Shown here in pieces: positions 34,822-44,336 of a stretch of DNA of 64,000 nt. Where the stretch lies: NCBI GenBank assembly GCA_944322675.1, contig CALUPO010000005.1, forward strand, positions 1 to 64,000, written 5' to 3'. How positions within the stretch are numbered: the stretch's first letter is position 1; each line of letters opens with the position of its first letter. Origin of the DNA: Candidatus Gastranaerophilales bacterium. GTDB lineage: Bacteria > Cyanobacteriota > Vampirovibrionia > Gastranaerophilales > Gastranaerophilaceae. Under the pieces are notes generated by a model, which worked only from the letters and a program-made list of their open reading frames with translations, did no database searches and was not told where the DNA came from. Position numbers and translations under genes: made by a program.

Positions 34822-34852
34822 ACTTTTAATTTATATACCCGAAACTAAGTTA

Positions 34853-34894
34853 CACAATAAAAAAGAAACGGAGTAAAATCGACCGTTCCTTTCT
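34853..34894 (-). promoter_or_regulatory. Terminator-like hairpin in the rimP-nusA leader
   Basis: On the minus strand AGAAAGGAACGG pairs with CCGTTTCTTTT (one mismatch), followed by a T-rich tract, about 30 bases before rimP. Position and form suggest attenuation or NusA autocontrol. It could instead be the terminator of a short leader RNA. Confidence 0.5.
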
Positions 34895-35033
34895 ATCACA
34901 TTTTTATATTAACATTAATATTATAATATAGCAATATTTTAATTACAAAAATTAACAATATGTAAAAAAAAATTAATAAATTTTATAATCTTTAACAAAA
35001 TAACAAAAAAATCAAATATCCATTTAAAAATAC

Positions 35034-35062
35034 TTGAAAAATAATATACTTTGGGATAAAAT
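35034..35062 (+). promoter_or_regulatory. Promoter of the TPR lipoprotein-lgt-purH operon
   Basis: TTGAAA (35034-35039), 17 bases, TAAAAT (35057-35062), about 50 bases before the ATG. Confidence 0.55.
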
Positions 35063-35111
35063 TACATTAATAATTTGTAAGTTAAATAAAAATTGGGATA
35101 GATAATAAATT

Positions 35112-35690
35112 ATGCAAAAGTTACTTTCAATATTAATTTTACTTTTTATATCAGTAATCACAACAGCCTGCATTAACAATTTTGCAGTTCAGGAATTGAA
35201 TAATAAAGCCAAAGAATATCTTGAAAATGGAGACACACAAACTGCAATATGCCGCTTAAAATCCAGTTTAGATTTGGATAACACAGTTTATGAAACACAT
35301 TACAACCTTGGAATTGCATACTTAAATGCAAAAGAATACGAAAATGCTTTAAAAGAATTTGATGAAACATTAAAATTAAAACCTGATTTTTCAAGTTCTT
35401 ATTTCTCAAAAGGTATTGTTTATGAAGATATGTTTTATGAGTTAAGTGAAGATTTATCCGACGAAAATAAAACGGATGATATTAAAGATGATAAAGATGA
35501 TAATGACAATGATAAAGAAGACGATAAAACAAGCAAGATAACACTATCACAAGAAGAGTTGCTTTCAAAAAGTATTGAAAATTATAAATTATATTTAGAA
35601 AATGAAAAAGAAGCCTCAGATTATAATGATGTAAGTCAAAAAATTAAAGAACTTGAGGATAAACTATCCAAATTAAATGAAAAACAATAA
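35112..35690 (+). CDS. TPR lipoprotein
   Basis: A 192-aa protein. Residues 1-20 are a lipoprotein signal with the lipobox TTAC. Two or three TPR units follow (KAKEYLENGDTQTAICRLKS, THYNLGIAYLNAKEYENALK, PDFSSSYFSKGIVYED), then a very acidic Asp/Lys-rich linker (about 115-145) and a helical end. It is probably an envelope scaffold. Neatly, the next gene (3 bases on) is lgt, whose enzyme lipidates such proteins. Confidence 0.8.
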   Translation: MQKLLSILILLFISVITTACINNFAVQELNNKAKEYLENGDTQTAICRLKSSLDLDNTVYETHYNLGIAYLNAKEYENALKEFDETLKLKPDFSSSYFSKGIVYEDMFYELSEDLSDENKTDDIKDDKDDNDNDKEDDKTSKITLSQEELLSKSIENYKLYLENEKEASDYNDVSQKIKELEDKLSKLNEKQ

Positions 35691-35693
35691 AAA

Positions 35694-36521
35694 ATGCAAA
35701 GCCCTTCAAGCCCGATATTTTTAAATTTAGGTTTTATTAAAATTCATTATTATGGTGCGATAATGGCTTTTGCTATTGCTTTTGGATATATTGTAACAAA
35801 ATATATTGCAATTAAGCATTATAAAAATTTATTGAACCTAAAAATTTTAAGTGATTTATTTCCAATAATAACAATAGCAGGCATACTTGGAGGAAGATTT
35901 TATTATGTTATTGTTGATTATAAATATTATATCCATCATATAAGTGAAATACCCGCAATATGGCTTGGCGGATTGTCAATACATGGTGCTATTCTGGGTG
36001 GTTTTTTGGGCGGTTTATTGTATTTAAAATATAAACATCAAAAAATTCTTATTTATGCAGATGTTTTTGCCTATGGCTTGCTTTTGGGACAGGCTATAGG
36101 AAGATGGGGAAACTATTTTAACATTGAAGCATACGGATTGCCCACTAATTTGCCCTGGAAAATGTTTGTGCCTATTTTTTATCGCGATTTGAAATATCTT
36201 GATTATGAATACTTTCACCCTGCATTTCTTTATGAATCTTTATGGAATTTATTATGCTTTTTTGTTCTTTACTTTGTTTTGAGACGTTTTATTCAAAAAT
36301 ATGAAGGGGTAACATTTTTTGTTTATTTAATTTTGTATTCAATTGGAAGAATTTTTATTGAAAATTTACGCATTGATTCTGTTCTTTATGTTTTTAATAA
36401 CATTCCTGTTGCTATTTTTGTTAGTATAATAATCATTGTTTTAAGTGTTCTTGCAATTTGTTTTATATTTAAAAATAATATAACTATAGTTAAAGATAAA
36501 TGGAGAAAATGTATCAAATGA
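35694..36521 (+). CDS. lgt: Prolipoprotein diacylglyceryl transferase
   Basis: A 275-aa polytopic inner-membrane enzyme that transfers diacylglycerol from phosphatidylglycerol to the lipobox Cys, the first step of lipoprotein maturation. Seen: LGGRFYYV, the essential His in LSIHGAILGG, and the Lgt signature GQAIGRWGNYFNIEAYG. Seven hydrophobic segments are visible. The TGA stop overlaps the purH start (ATGA), which also proves that TGA is a stop codon here. Confidence 0.95.
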   Translation: MQSPSSPIFLNLGFIKIHYYGAIMAFAIAFGYIVTKYIAIKHYKNLLNLKILSDLFPIITIAGILGGRFYYVIVDYKYYIHHISEIPAIWLGGLSIHGAILGGFLGGLLYLKYKHQKILIYADVFAYGLLLGQAIGRWGNYFNIEAYGLPTNLPWKMFVPIFYRDLKYLDYEYFHPAFLYESLWNLLCFFVLYFVLRRFIQKYEGVTFFVYLILYSIGRIFIENLRIDSVLYVFNNIPVAIFVSIIIIVLSVLAICFIFKNNITIVKDKWRKCIK

Positions 36522-38059
36522 CAAATGTTGCTTTAATAAGTGTTTATAATAAAGATGGATTGGTTGAATTTGCAAAAGAGCTAACATTAAAATATAATTT
36601 TGAAATAATATCAACAAGTTCCACGTATAACTATTTAAATGAAAACGGAATAAAATGTATAAAAATCGAGGATATAACAGGGTTTAAGGAAATACTTGAA
36701 GGCAAAGTAAAAACCCTTCATCCAAAAGTTCATGCAGGTTTGCTTGCAGACCCAAAACAAATTGACGATTTACAATGTCTAAATGAACTTAATATTAAGC
36801 CTATAAAAATGGCTGTTGTTAATCTATATCCTTTTGAATCAATATCAAATGAATCGGATGATATTGATGAACTTGTAAAAAATATTGATATTGGCGGAGT
36901 TGCAATTATTCGTGCTGCTGCTAAAAATTTTAAGAATGTGACTTGTGTTTGTTGTATAGATGATTATAATAAAGTTCTTGAGGATCTTAAAAATAATAAT
37001 GGAGAAAACTCATACAATATAAATAAACAACTTGCGACAAAAGCTTTTTATGAAACATCTAGATATGATGCATTAATAAGCAATAAGTTAAGTGAACTTT
37101 TTGATGATGACAGGTATTTAAATTTAAATATAAAAAAAATAAAGAATTTAAGATATGGAGAAAACCCTCATCAAAATGCATTACTATATGAATTGCCATT
37201 TTTTGAAAATAAAATTGCAGATTATGAAATATTAAACGGAAAAGAGTTATCGTATAATAATTATCTTGATATGACCTATGCGTTAAATATAGCAAGTGAA
37301 TTTTATGATGTTCCTTGTTGTGCAATTATCAAACACAACATACCCTGTGGTGTAGCACTTGGTGCAAATTCTTATGAGGCATATCAAAAAGCACTTGACT
37401 GTGATCCTATAAGTGCTTTTGGAGGAGTTGTTGCTTTCACTAAAAATGTTGATATAAACACTGCAAAACACTTAAAAGAGCTTTTTCTTGAAGTTATTAT
37501 TGCTTCTGATTTTGATGATGATGCACTTGAACTTTTACGTTTGAAGAAAAATTTAAGGCTTATAAAACTAAATACAAAACTTGAAGTATATAAAAGAATA
37601 ATATCTAAAGAAATAAAAATTACTCCCTTCGGGACTCTTGTACAAAACCATGATTTAAAAGAACTTGATAAAGAAACATTTAAAGTTGTCACAAAAACAA
37701 AGCCCAACAGTTCTGATATTGAGGATTTAATTTTTGCCTGGAAAGTTGTAAAACATGTAAAATCGAATGCAATAGTTATAGCAAAAGATTTTAAAACTTT
37801 AGGTATTTCAGGCGGGAATACAAGTCGGGTTGAAAGTTGTGAAATATCCTTAAATAAAGCTTGTGACGGTTCAAAAGATGCTGTTATGGCTTCTGATGGC
37901 TTTTTCCCGGCTATTGACAACATTCAATTTGCCGCTCAAGGAAGAATTAAAGCTATAATCCAACCCGGCGGTAGTATAAAGGATAAAGATGTTATTGAAC
38001 AAGCTGATAAATATAATATAGCTATGATAACAACAGGCATAAGACACTTTAAACATTAA
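36518..38059 (+). CDS. purH: Bifunctional AICAR transformylase / IMP cyclohydrolase
   Basis: A 513-aa PurH carrying out the last two steps of IMP synthesis. Start taken at ATG 36518, overlapping the lgt stop (ATGA); the frame is open upstream to 36500 without benefit. The N-terminal MGS-like cyclohydrolase part shows GKVKTLHPKVHAGLL and VVNLYPF. The transformylase part shows RYGENPHQNA, the catalytic Lys-His in IIKHNIPCG, DPISAFGG and, at the end, PGGSIKDKDVI and MITTGIRHFKH. Full length. Confidence 0.95.
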   Translation: MTNVALISVYNKDGLVEFAKELTLKYNFEIISTSSTYNYLNENGIKCIKIEDITGFKEILEGKVKTLHPKVHAGLLADPKQIDDLQCLNELNIKPIKMAVVNLYPFESISNESDDIDELVKNIDIGGVAIIRAAAKNFKNVTCVCCIDDYNKVLEDLKNNNGENSYNINKQLATKAFYETSRYDALISNKLSELFDDDRYLNLNIKKIKNLRYGENPHQNALLYELPFFENKIADYEILNGKELSYNNYLDMTYALNIASEFYDVPCCAIIKHNIPCGVALGANSYEAYQKALDCDPISAFGGVVAFTKNVDINTAKHLKELFLEVIIASDFDDDALELLRLKKNLRLIKLNTKLEVYKRIISKEIKITPFGTLVQNHDLKELDKETFKVVTKTKPNSSDIEDLIFAWKVVKHVKSNAIVIAKDFKTLGISGGNTSRVESCEISLNKACDGSKDAVMASDGFFPAIDNIQFAAQGRIKAIIQPGGSIKDKDVIEQADKYNIAMITTGIRHFKH

Positions 38060-38304
38060 AATTAAAAAAAACTTAGCTAAATGATATACCACTTGCAATT
38101 CTTTTTCTTTTTTATGCAAGATATATGTTCTTGTAACATATTGATTAAGATATTTAGCAAGTTTCTTTGCAATAAATCTACTTTCTATTCTTAAAGTTTT
38201 AATTTTCCTTTTAATATTATTTCTTAGTTTATGTATATTTACTAATATATTTATATGTAATATTAATATTACAAAATAAGGTTATAATACAGTATACACA
38301 TGTA
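38060..38304. other. AT-rich intergenic stretch after purH
   Basis: No supported gene. A hairpin CTTGCAATTC...ATGCAAG near 38092-38120 with T-rich flanks may end purH transcription. The rest is featureless A/T-rich sequence. Confidence 0.4.
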
Positions 38305-38332
38305 TTTACAAGATTTTATTTTATGCTATAAT
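38305..38332 (+). promoter_or_regulatory. Sigma-70-type promoter of the 122-aa gene
   Basis: TTTACA, 16 bases, TATAAT. It ends 27 bases before the ATG, with GGAGG in between. Confidence 0.6.
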
Positions 38333-38359
38333 TTTTTGTAAATTAAATGGAGGTTTATT

Positions 38360-38728
38360 ATGGCAAAAGCAAAGAATCAAGTAATTGAAGGTAAATTTAA
38401 AGGACAGTATTTAATTAAAGACGTAAATAATATTGTATCAATATCGTATGGATTTTTTAAATCTTACCAAATAACAAAAGAAAATGTTGAAAAAATTGAA
38501 CTATTAACGGCTGAAAAATCAAAAGATATAGGAAGTTCAGTTGCACGTGGTCTGGTGGGCGGAATATTATTAGGGCCGGTAGGATTAGTGGCCGGTGCAT
38601 TAGTAGGTAAGGATAGCAACATAAACCGCTTTGAAATAACGTATAAAGATGGTGAGAAGTCACTTGTTGAGGTTGATAAAAAGCTAGGTGACTGTATTTT
38701 AAGCGTTAAATGGGAGCTAGAAAATTAA
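38360..38728 (+). CDS. Hypothetical protein with a glycine-rich hydrophobic segment (122 aa)
   Basis: N-terminal beta-rich part (about 1-50), then GLVGGILLGPVGLVAGALVG (about 67-86), a glycine-zipper-like stretch that could insert in a membrane or pack helices, then a beta-rich end. No family recognised with certainty. It has its own promoter and a strong Shine-Dalgarno. Confidence 0.65.
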   Translation: MAKAKNQVIEGKFKGQYLIKDVNNIVSISYGFFKSYQITKENVEKIELLTAEKSKDIGSSVARGLVGGILLGPVGLVAGALVGKDSNINRFEITYKDGEKSLVEVDKKLGDCILSVKWELEN

Positions 38729-38937
38729 ACTATTATACACAAAAGTTATTTATATACTTATTTACCACTCAATATTATTGCATTTAAGTATAATATAATT
38801 TTAATTTTTTCCTATTTTAAAATTATTTTATTGCTTTAAACTAAAAAAAGTTGCAAAAAATGATAAAGAATGATAAACTTAAATTAATAATTAATATTGT
38901 TTTAAGTAAAAAATGATAAATTTAATTTGGAGAAAAC

Positions 38938-39261
38938 GTGAATAGTGTTATAATAGTGGGAAGATGTGGTCAAGATCCTGAAATGAAATATTTTGAATCA
39001 GGTAAAGTTAAAACAACATTTTCTTTAGCAGTAAACAGATGGGATACAAAAACAAAATCCGAAGTGACTGATTGGTTTAATATCGAATTTTGGGATAAAC
39101 AAGCAGAGGTGGCAGGTGAATATGTAAAAAAGGGCCGGCAGGTTGCACTCGATGGAAAACTTACGGTTAGCAACTGGACAACACCTCAAGGTGAAACCAG
39201 AACAAGATATCTAATACGCGGCAACAATTTACGTTTGTTGGGGTCAAAAGCTGAAGGATAA
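38938..39261 (+). CDS. ssb: Single-stranded DNA-binding protein, short form
   Basis: A 107-aa SSB consisting of the OB-fold only: MNSVIIVGRCGQDPEMKYF, FSLAVNRWD, TDWFNIEFWDKQAEVAGEYV and RYLIRGNNLRLLG. The usual Gly-rich linker and acidic DDDIPF-type tip, which recruits partner proteins, are absent. GTG start at 38938 after GGAG. It stands alone, so either partner recruitment differs in this organism or another SSB is encoded elsewhere. Confidence 0.88.
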   Translation: MNSVIIVGRCGQDPEMKYFESGKVKTTFSLAVNRWDTKTKSEVTDWFNIEFWDKQAEVAGEYVKKGRQVALDGKLTVSNWTTPQGETRTRYLIRGNNLRLLGSKAEG

Positions 39262-39326
39262 GTTTTTTAAATTAAATATTTTTGTGCAATAATGAAATTA
39301 GAATAATAAATTGAAAGTTGGGTTTT

Positions 39327-40643
39327 ATGTTTGGTTCAAGCTTAATAGGCATTATTGCTGATGATTTAACCGGTGCAAATGATACTGCATTGCAGTTTCA
39401 TATGCGTGGCTGTAATACAAGAATTGTTTTAAACAGCGAAAGTTCCCTTGACGATGCAAACTTAAAAAATGCACAGGCTTGTGCTATTTCAACTGAAACA
39501 CGTAATGCAGACATTAATACTGCTTATGAAAAAACAAAATCAGCCTGCCAAAAACTTTATGATAATTTTAATGTTGAATATTTTTATAAAAAAATAGATT
39601 CAACTTTACGCGGTAATATTGCAGCTGAGATAAAGGCTATAATGGATGTATTAAATAATGATGCAGCAATTATTGTGCCGGCTTTTCCAAAAGAAAACAG
39701 AAGCACAATTGGAAGTTATCACCTTCTAAAAGGTGTGCCCATCGAAAGAACAGAACTGGCGAGGGATCCTAAATTCCCAATTTATGAATCACATATACCT
39801 ACTATTTTAAAAAATCAATTTAAAGAACTTGAATGCGATATAAAAATCGGAGTTATTGAATTTAAAACTGTTGTTAAAGGTGCTGCTTTAATTTTGACAG
39901 AAATACACAGGCTTATAAATGAAGGTATTAAAGTTATTATAATAGATGCTCAATCATCAATTGATCTTGAACAAATAGCACTTTCGGTTAAAAAGTCAAC
40001 ATTTAATCTTCTTCCTGTTGGTGCTGCAGGATTTGCTTCGGCATTAAGCAATATATGGCTTCCGGATGTAAAAAATAACAGGATTAATATAAAAATACAA
40101 AAGCAGCCAAAATTAATAGTTTCAGGAAGTGCAACCCAGCTTACTGCTTTACAAATTGCAAAGTTAAAAGATGAATATGATGATTGTTTATATTCTTATT
40201 CCCTTAAACTTGAGGATATAATTAAAGGGGTAAGTGAAGATTTTATTGAACGTATTTCTTCGCATTTATTGAAGGGTAAAAATGTTCTTGTTCATACTTC
40301 AGATTTAATTGAAGATCGTGAAAATTTTCAGCAATTTTTACTTGATAATGAAATATCCTATGAAAGTTTTTTGACAAAAATTTCAGGTTATCTTGCAAAT
40401 CTTGTTGAATTAACGCTTAATAAAGCCTGTGCTATTTTAATACTAATTGGCGGCGAAACCTCATTTGAATGTTGTAATGCTATAAATAGCGAAATTCTTC
40501 AGGTTATTGACGAAGTTACCTATGCCATTCCTTTATGTATGGATTATAAAGCTCAACTTATAGTTACAAAATCAGGAAATTTAGGAAATGCAAACACAAT
40601 TGTGGATATCATAAAATATTTTGATTGTCATGATGAACAATAA
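39327..40643 (+). CDS. Four-carbon acid sugar kinase family protein (DUF1537)
   Basis: A 438-aa protein. The N-terminal domain begins IGIIADDLTGANDTALQFHM, the hallmark of this kinase family, followed by KKIDSTLRGN and PAFPKENRSTIGSYHLLKGV. The C-terminal nucleotide-binding domain has LIGGETSFECCNAI. Members phosphorylate D-threonate, D-erythronate and related acids. The next gene, overlapping it, is a PdxA-family dehydrogenase; in known pathways this pair oxidises the phosphorylated acid. Start ATG 39327 is preferred to the upstream TTG. Confidence 0.85.
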   Translation: MFGSSLIGIIADDLTGANDTALQFHMRGCNTRIVLNSESSLDDANLKNAQACAISTETRNADINTAYEKTKSACQKLYDNFNVEYFYKKIDSTLRGNIAAEIKAIMDVLNNDAAIIVPAFPKENRSTIGSYHLLKGVPIERTELARDPKFPIYESHIPTILKNQFKELECDIKIGVIEFKTVVKGAALILTEIHRLINEGIKVIIIDAQSSIDLEQIALSVKKSTFNLLPVGAAGFASALSNIWLPDVKNNRINIKIQKQPKLIVSGSATQLTALQIAKLKDEYDDCLYSYSLKLEDIIKGVSEDFIERISSHLLKGKNVLVHTSDLIEDRENFQQFLLDNEISYESFLTKISGYLANLVELTLNKACAILILIGGETSFECCNAINSEILQVIDEVTYAIPLCMDYKAQLIVTKSGNLGNANTIVDIIKYFDCHDEQ

Positions 40644-41607
40644 ACTCGGAATAACTTTAGGTGATATAAATGGAATTGGCATTGAAGTCACTCTAAAAGC
40701 TTTAAATAAATTAAAAGATGTGGGAAGTTATATTTTATTTGGGTCAAAATCTGTTTTTGATTTTCATATTAAATATTTGAATATTAAACCTTGCTTTAAT
40801 TTTGACTTTGTTGATATTGATGAAGAGGAAGATGAAAATATAAAAAATCTGGATAAGACGGTTTTATGGGGGCAAAATGCTGTTAATTCCGGAGTTATTT
40901 CATATTATTCCCTAAAAAAAGCAATTGAATTTGCAAATAATAATGATATTGGGGCAATTATAACATCACCAACATCCAAAACAGCAATTGAAATGGCAGG
41001 ATTTCATTATAGCGGTCAAACTGAAATATTACAAAAATATTTAAAAAATGATTCTAAATTTCAAAATAAAGCACAAATGCTTTTTTGTGCAGGGGATAGC
41101 TTTCGTGTTCTTCTTCTTACAAGGCATTTAAGTATAAATGATGTTCCCAAAAATATAAATATAAATATGATTTTGGAAAATGTAATAAACATAAATAATA
41201 TATTAATCAATAATTTTAAAATAAAAAAGCCAAAAATTGCAATGTGTGCATTAAATCCACACGCAGGTGAAAACGGACTTTTAGGAAAGGAAGAAATTAA
41301 TATTATAAATCCAGCTATAGGTAAATTAAAGGCTATGGGAATTGATATAGAAGGTGCATTTAGTGCTGATAGTTTATTTACTTTAAAAAATATTGAAAAA
41401 TATGATTTATTTATAAGCTGCTATCATGATCAAGGGCTAATTCCAATTAAGTTGTTATATTTCGATAAACTTGTAAACACAACGGTAGGATTATCTAAAA
41501 TAAGAACATCACCATCACACGGCACAGCTTTTGATATAGCCGGTAAAAATAAAGCAAATGAATCAAGTATGATTGAAGCAATAAAACTTGCTATAAAACT
41601 TAAGTAA
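40630..41607 (+). CDS. pdxA: PdxA-family 4-phospho-acid dehydrogenase
   Basis: About 325 aa. Signatures: GITLGDINGIGIEV at the start, ITSPTSKTAIEMAGFHYSGQ, the metal-binding His in MCALNPHAGENG, and SCYHDQGLIPIK near the end. PdxA oxidises 4-phosphohydroxy-L-threonine in vitamin B6 synthesis; PdxA2 acts on 4-phospho-D-threonate or D-erythronate. Overlap with the DUF1537 kinase gene favours the PdxA2-type catabolic role, but the B6 role cannot be excluded. ATG at 40630 or 40633 are both possible. Confidence 0.85.
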   Translation: MMNNKLGITLGDINGIGIEVTLKALNKLKDVGSYILFGSKSVFDFHIKYLNIKPCFNFDFVDIDEEEDENIKNLDKTVLWGQNAVNSGVISYYSLKKAIEFANNNDIGAIITSPTSKTAIEMAGFHYSGQTEILQKYLKNDSKFQNKAQMLFCAGDSFRVLLLTRHLSINDVPKNININMILENVININNILINNFKIKKPKIAMCALNPHAGENGLLGKEEINIINPAIGKLKAMGIDIEGAFSADSLFTLKNIEKYDLFISCYHDQGLIPIKLLYFDKLVNTTVGLSKIRTSPSHGTAFDIAGKNKANESSMIEAIKLAIKLK

Positions 41608-41987
41608 AATAAATATTTCTAAAACTTAAAAAATAAAAACTTGACAAATTCATAATATCTAATTTTATAACAAATAATATTAATTATTACTTTACCTCAA
41701 AAAACTTATATAATGCTTGAATCAAGTAGTTTTTATATATTCTTAATAAAAATTAATGTAAATTTTTTATATAAACATCACTAACAATTAAAATACAATA
41801 AGGACAATAAAAGACATGAGATTATAAAAAAAATAATGTAAAAAAAAAAGCATGAAGATTAAAAAAATTGACCATTTTAAATAGATTTGTTTTACTATAT
41901 TTATATGATTTAATAAAATTATTTTAAAATGATCTTATTAAAAAAATAATAAAAATGTAAGAGTAAATTGTAAAGAAGGAGTTAATT
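41608..41987. other. AT-rich intergenic stretch before cobO
   Basis: No gene seen. A short hairpin CTTGA-A-TCAAG followed by TAGTTTTT (about 41716-41735) may terminate pdxA. I looked for a cobalamin riboswitch ahead of cobO and saw none of its conserved segments. Confidence 0.4.
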
Positions 41988-42521
41988 GTGTTAGACCACG
42001 GCTATATACAAATTTATACAGGAGATGGAAAAGGGAAGACAACAGCATCATTAGGTTTGGCATTAAGAGCTCTGGGACATAACTGGAAAGTGTTAATAAT
42101 ACAATTTACCAAAGGAGATCAAGGAACTTCTTATGGAGAAATAGCTTCATCTTATAAATTTAAAAATAATCTTGATGTATTTCAATATGGAATGGATAGA
42201 ATAATATACTCCCACAATATTTGTATGGAAGATTTTAAAGAAGCAAAAAAAGGTTGGGATAAGGCAAAAGAAGCTATTCAATCTGGCAAATACCAGCTTA
42301 TTATTCTGGATGAGATAAATATATGTATTGATTTAGGAATGATAAAAGTTTCGGATGTAAAGCAAGCTTTAATAAATAAACCTGAGAATTTAGAAATAGT
42401 CTTAACAGGACGTCGTGCACATCCGGAACTTATAGCTTTGGCTCACCTTGTTACTGAAATGAAACCTATAAAACATTATTTTGATGTAGGTGTTATGGCA
42501 CGTCAAGGAATTGAATATTAA
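41988..42521 (+). CDS. cobO: Corrinoid adenosyltransferase (CobA/CobO type)
   Basis: A 177-aa enzyme that transfers the adenosyl group from ATP to the corrinoid cobalt, giving adenosylcobalamin or its precursors. It has the P-loop TGDGKGKTTASLGLAL, VLIIQFTKG, LIILDEINICIDLG and LTGRRAHPELI. GTG start after AAGGAG. No other cobalamin genes lie nearby, so it probably serves salvage. Its end converges on the Cys-rich gene (8-base gap). Confidence 0.92.
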   Translation: MLDHGYIQIYTGDGKGKTTASLGLALRALGHNWKVLIIQFTKGDQGTSYGEIASSYKFKNNLDVFQYGMDRIIYSHNICMEDFKEAKKGWDKAKEAIQSGKYQLIILDEINICIDLGMIKVSDVKQALINKPENLEIVLTGRRAHPELIALAHLVTEMKPIKHYFDVGVMARQGIEY

Positions 42522-42529
42522 AGAAAATT

Positions 42530-43090
42530 TTAATTACATACATTACATTGTTTTTTAGCTTTTTTTAAGGCTTTATTACATTTTTTTATTTCTTTTTTCA
42601 TACGTTTATAGTCTCTTTTTTGACTTTTTGAAAGAAGACATAAAAATCTTTTTTCGTATTCTTTTCGCTCACATCTAAATTCTCTTCTAAACTGTTTTAT
42701 ATCGTTTTTGAGTTCTTTAGCTTCAAAAGAACAAGGAGAACATTTTTCAAGCTCTTGAAGTTTACGTTTTTTTAAGCAAATTTTTTCCTCATAACATTTA
42801 AATCTTAAAGCATATTCATCATCAAGCCTTTGAATCTGGCAAACTTGTGTTTCAGTAAGGCAAAGCTGGGCATATATTTTTTCCCTTTGTGTATCAAATG
42901 TACACTTGTTTGGGAAAAATTTCTCACAATTATTATTTTCTTGACAGCAAGAATCACAATCGGCATTTGTTTGTAAATTTTGATTATCATCACAATTTAA
43001 TGGACATGATGCAGCATTGGATAAAGCCGGATAAAAGACATTTAAAAATGCAAAAAACAACACAACTACTTGAGCTAGTAACTTTTTCAT
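42530..43090 (-). CDS. Cysteine-rich periplasmic Spy/CpxP-like protein
   Basis: A 186-aa protein with a signal peptide (MKKLLAQVVVLFFAFLNVFY..., ending near SNA). Then comes a Cys cluster (CPLNCDDNQN, CDSCCQENNNCEKF) and a helical domain with LTETQVCQIQRLDDEY and a second such motif near LLSKSQKRDYKRM, the LTxxQ pattern of Spy/CpxP periplasmic stress chaperones. About sixteen cysteines suggest disulfides or metal binding. Function inferred only. Confidence 0.65.
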   Translation of the reverse strand: MKKLLAQVVVLFFAFLNVFYPALSNAASCPLNCDDNQNLQTNADCDSCCQENNNCEKFFPNKCTFDTQREKIYAQLCLTETQVCQIQRLDDEYALRFKCYEEKICLKKRKLQELEKCSPCSFEAKELKNDIKQFRREFRCERKEYEKRFLCLLSKSQKRDYKRMKKEIKKCNKALKKAKKQCNVCN

Positions 43091-43187
43091 ATAATAACCC
43101 TTTATAAATTATCCTAAAAATATTATATTAAGGTAAATTAAAAATAAATATTACCACATTGGATAAAATAAAGTATTAAAACAAAAC

Positions 43188-43919
43188 TTACATACTAATA
43201 GTAGAAAAATTAACCGTTGAGTTTACATTCCCGCCATCAGGTGTAGTATTAATAAGTTCAATAACTTCGTCATTAATAATACTATTACTTTGCTTTTTAG
43301 AAGCAACATTTGAAGGATTAAGCGGCACAAGATCATGCGGTTCTATTTTACCAATAGGAGCAATAGTTGTTTTTTCAATATCATTATTTTTGGCTTGATT
43401 ACGACTATTTTTCACTTTTGATATCATAGGATCAGGTGTTGTTTTTTGTCTATTATATTCACTCATAATTTTAGAAATAAATCGTTTAGTTTCACCAAAA
43501 GGAGGAACACCTTTATATCGTTTAACATTGCCTGGCCCTGCATTATAAGCAGCAAGTGCAAGTTCGGTTGAGCCAAACATTGAATACATCATACGATAGT
43601 AAACAAGCCCTGCTTTCACATTTTCGCTCAAATCATAAGGATTATACCCTATTTTTTTTGCAGTTTGTGGCATAAGTTGAAAAACACCCACTGCACCGTG
43701 TGCACTTCGTGCTTCATGCCTAAAACCTGACTCTGCTTTTGCAATACTTAAAGCTAAAGCGGGGTCAATACCTAAATCCAAAGCGTGCTTAACAATATAC
43801 TGTTTAACCGTAGTAACCTTATCATTTGTGCTTTTACCGGTTTGAGACATAGCACACATTGGTGTTGTTGTAATTATTCCTGTTATCAAGATGAGCTTAA
43901 GTAGCTTTTTAATATTCAT
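43188..43919 (-). CDS. Lytic transglycosylase (SLT domain)
   Basis: A 243-aa exported murein-cleaving enzyme. Start moved to ATG 43919, nine bases after GAGGAG; the longer frame to 43961 has no site. A signal peptide is followed by the SLT domain: the catalytic Glu in IAKAESGFRHEA, then GAVGVFQLMPQTAKKIG, VYYRMMYSMFGS and ALAAYNAGPGNVKRY. The C-terminal 80 residues are a low-complexity tail. Confidence 0.92.
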   Translation of the reverse strand: MNIKKLLKLILITGIITTTPMCAMSQTGKSTNDKVTTVKQYIVKHALDLGIDPALALSIAKAESGFRHEARSAHGAVGVFQLMPQTAKKIGYNPYDLSENVKAGLVYYRMMYSMFGSTELALAAYNAGPGNVKRYKGVPPFGETKRFISKIMSEYNRQKTTPDPMISKVKNSRNQAKNNDIEKTTIAPIGKIEPHDLVPLNPSNVASKKQSNSIINDEVIELINTTPDGGNVNSTVNFSTISM

Positions 43920-44336
43920 CTTCAATTTCTCCTCTGCTCTTATCTGCTTATTACGTTTCAATTCGCTTATGGATTTGCTACTTGTTATTTTAATGTTATT
44001 ACAAAAAAAATTTTACGCAACCCCTAACCCTTTATTTTAGCTTATTATGGCACTTTTTTAATCTTCAAATCCCAAAGTATGATTATGATAACAAGGAATG
44101 TTAAGTTTTGTTAACAAGAAAAATAATTGAGATTTATACAATAAATATTATATATTTATTATATAAATATTTAAAAAAAATTTATATTTGTTTAAATATC
44201 TAAATATTTTATGATTTTTTATTTTAACTGTGGTAAATTAAACATAAGGTTTTCAAATATAAACAATTTTGTTAATATTTTACAATGTTAATATTAGTAA
44301 GTGTATTTAATTAATGTAATTGCGAGGAGACAAAAT
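43920..44336. other. Divergent intergenic region between the transglycosylase and the winged-helix gene
   Basis: About 400 bases of A/T-rich sequence. No open frame, tRNA or clear hairpin supported. It must hold the promoters of both neighbours, but no convincing -35/-10 pair stands out. Confidence 0.35.

Noticed and set aside
41608-41987. Cobalamin riboswitch ahead of cobO
   Set aside because: No B12-box or the other conserved segments visible; only a short hairpin and A/T-rich sequence.
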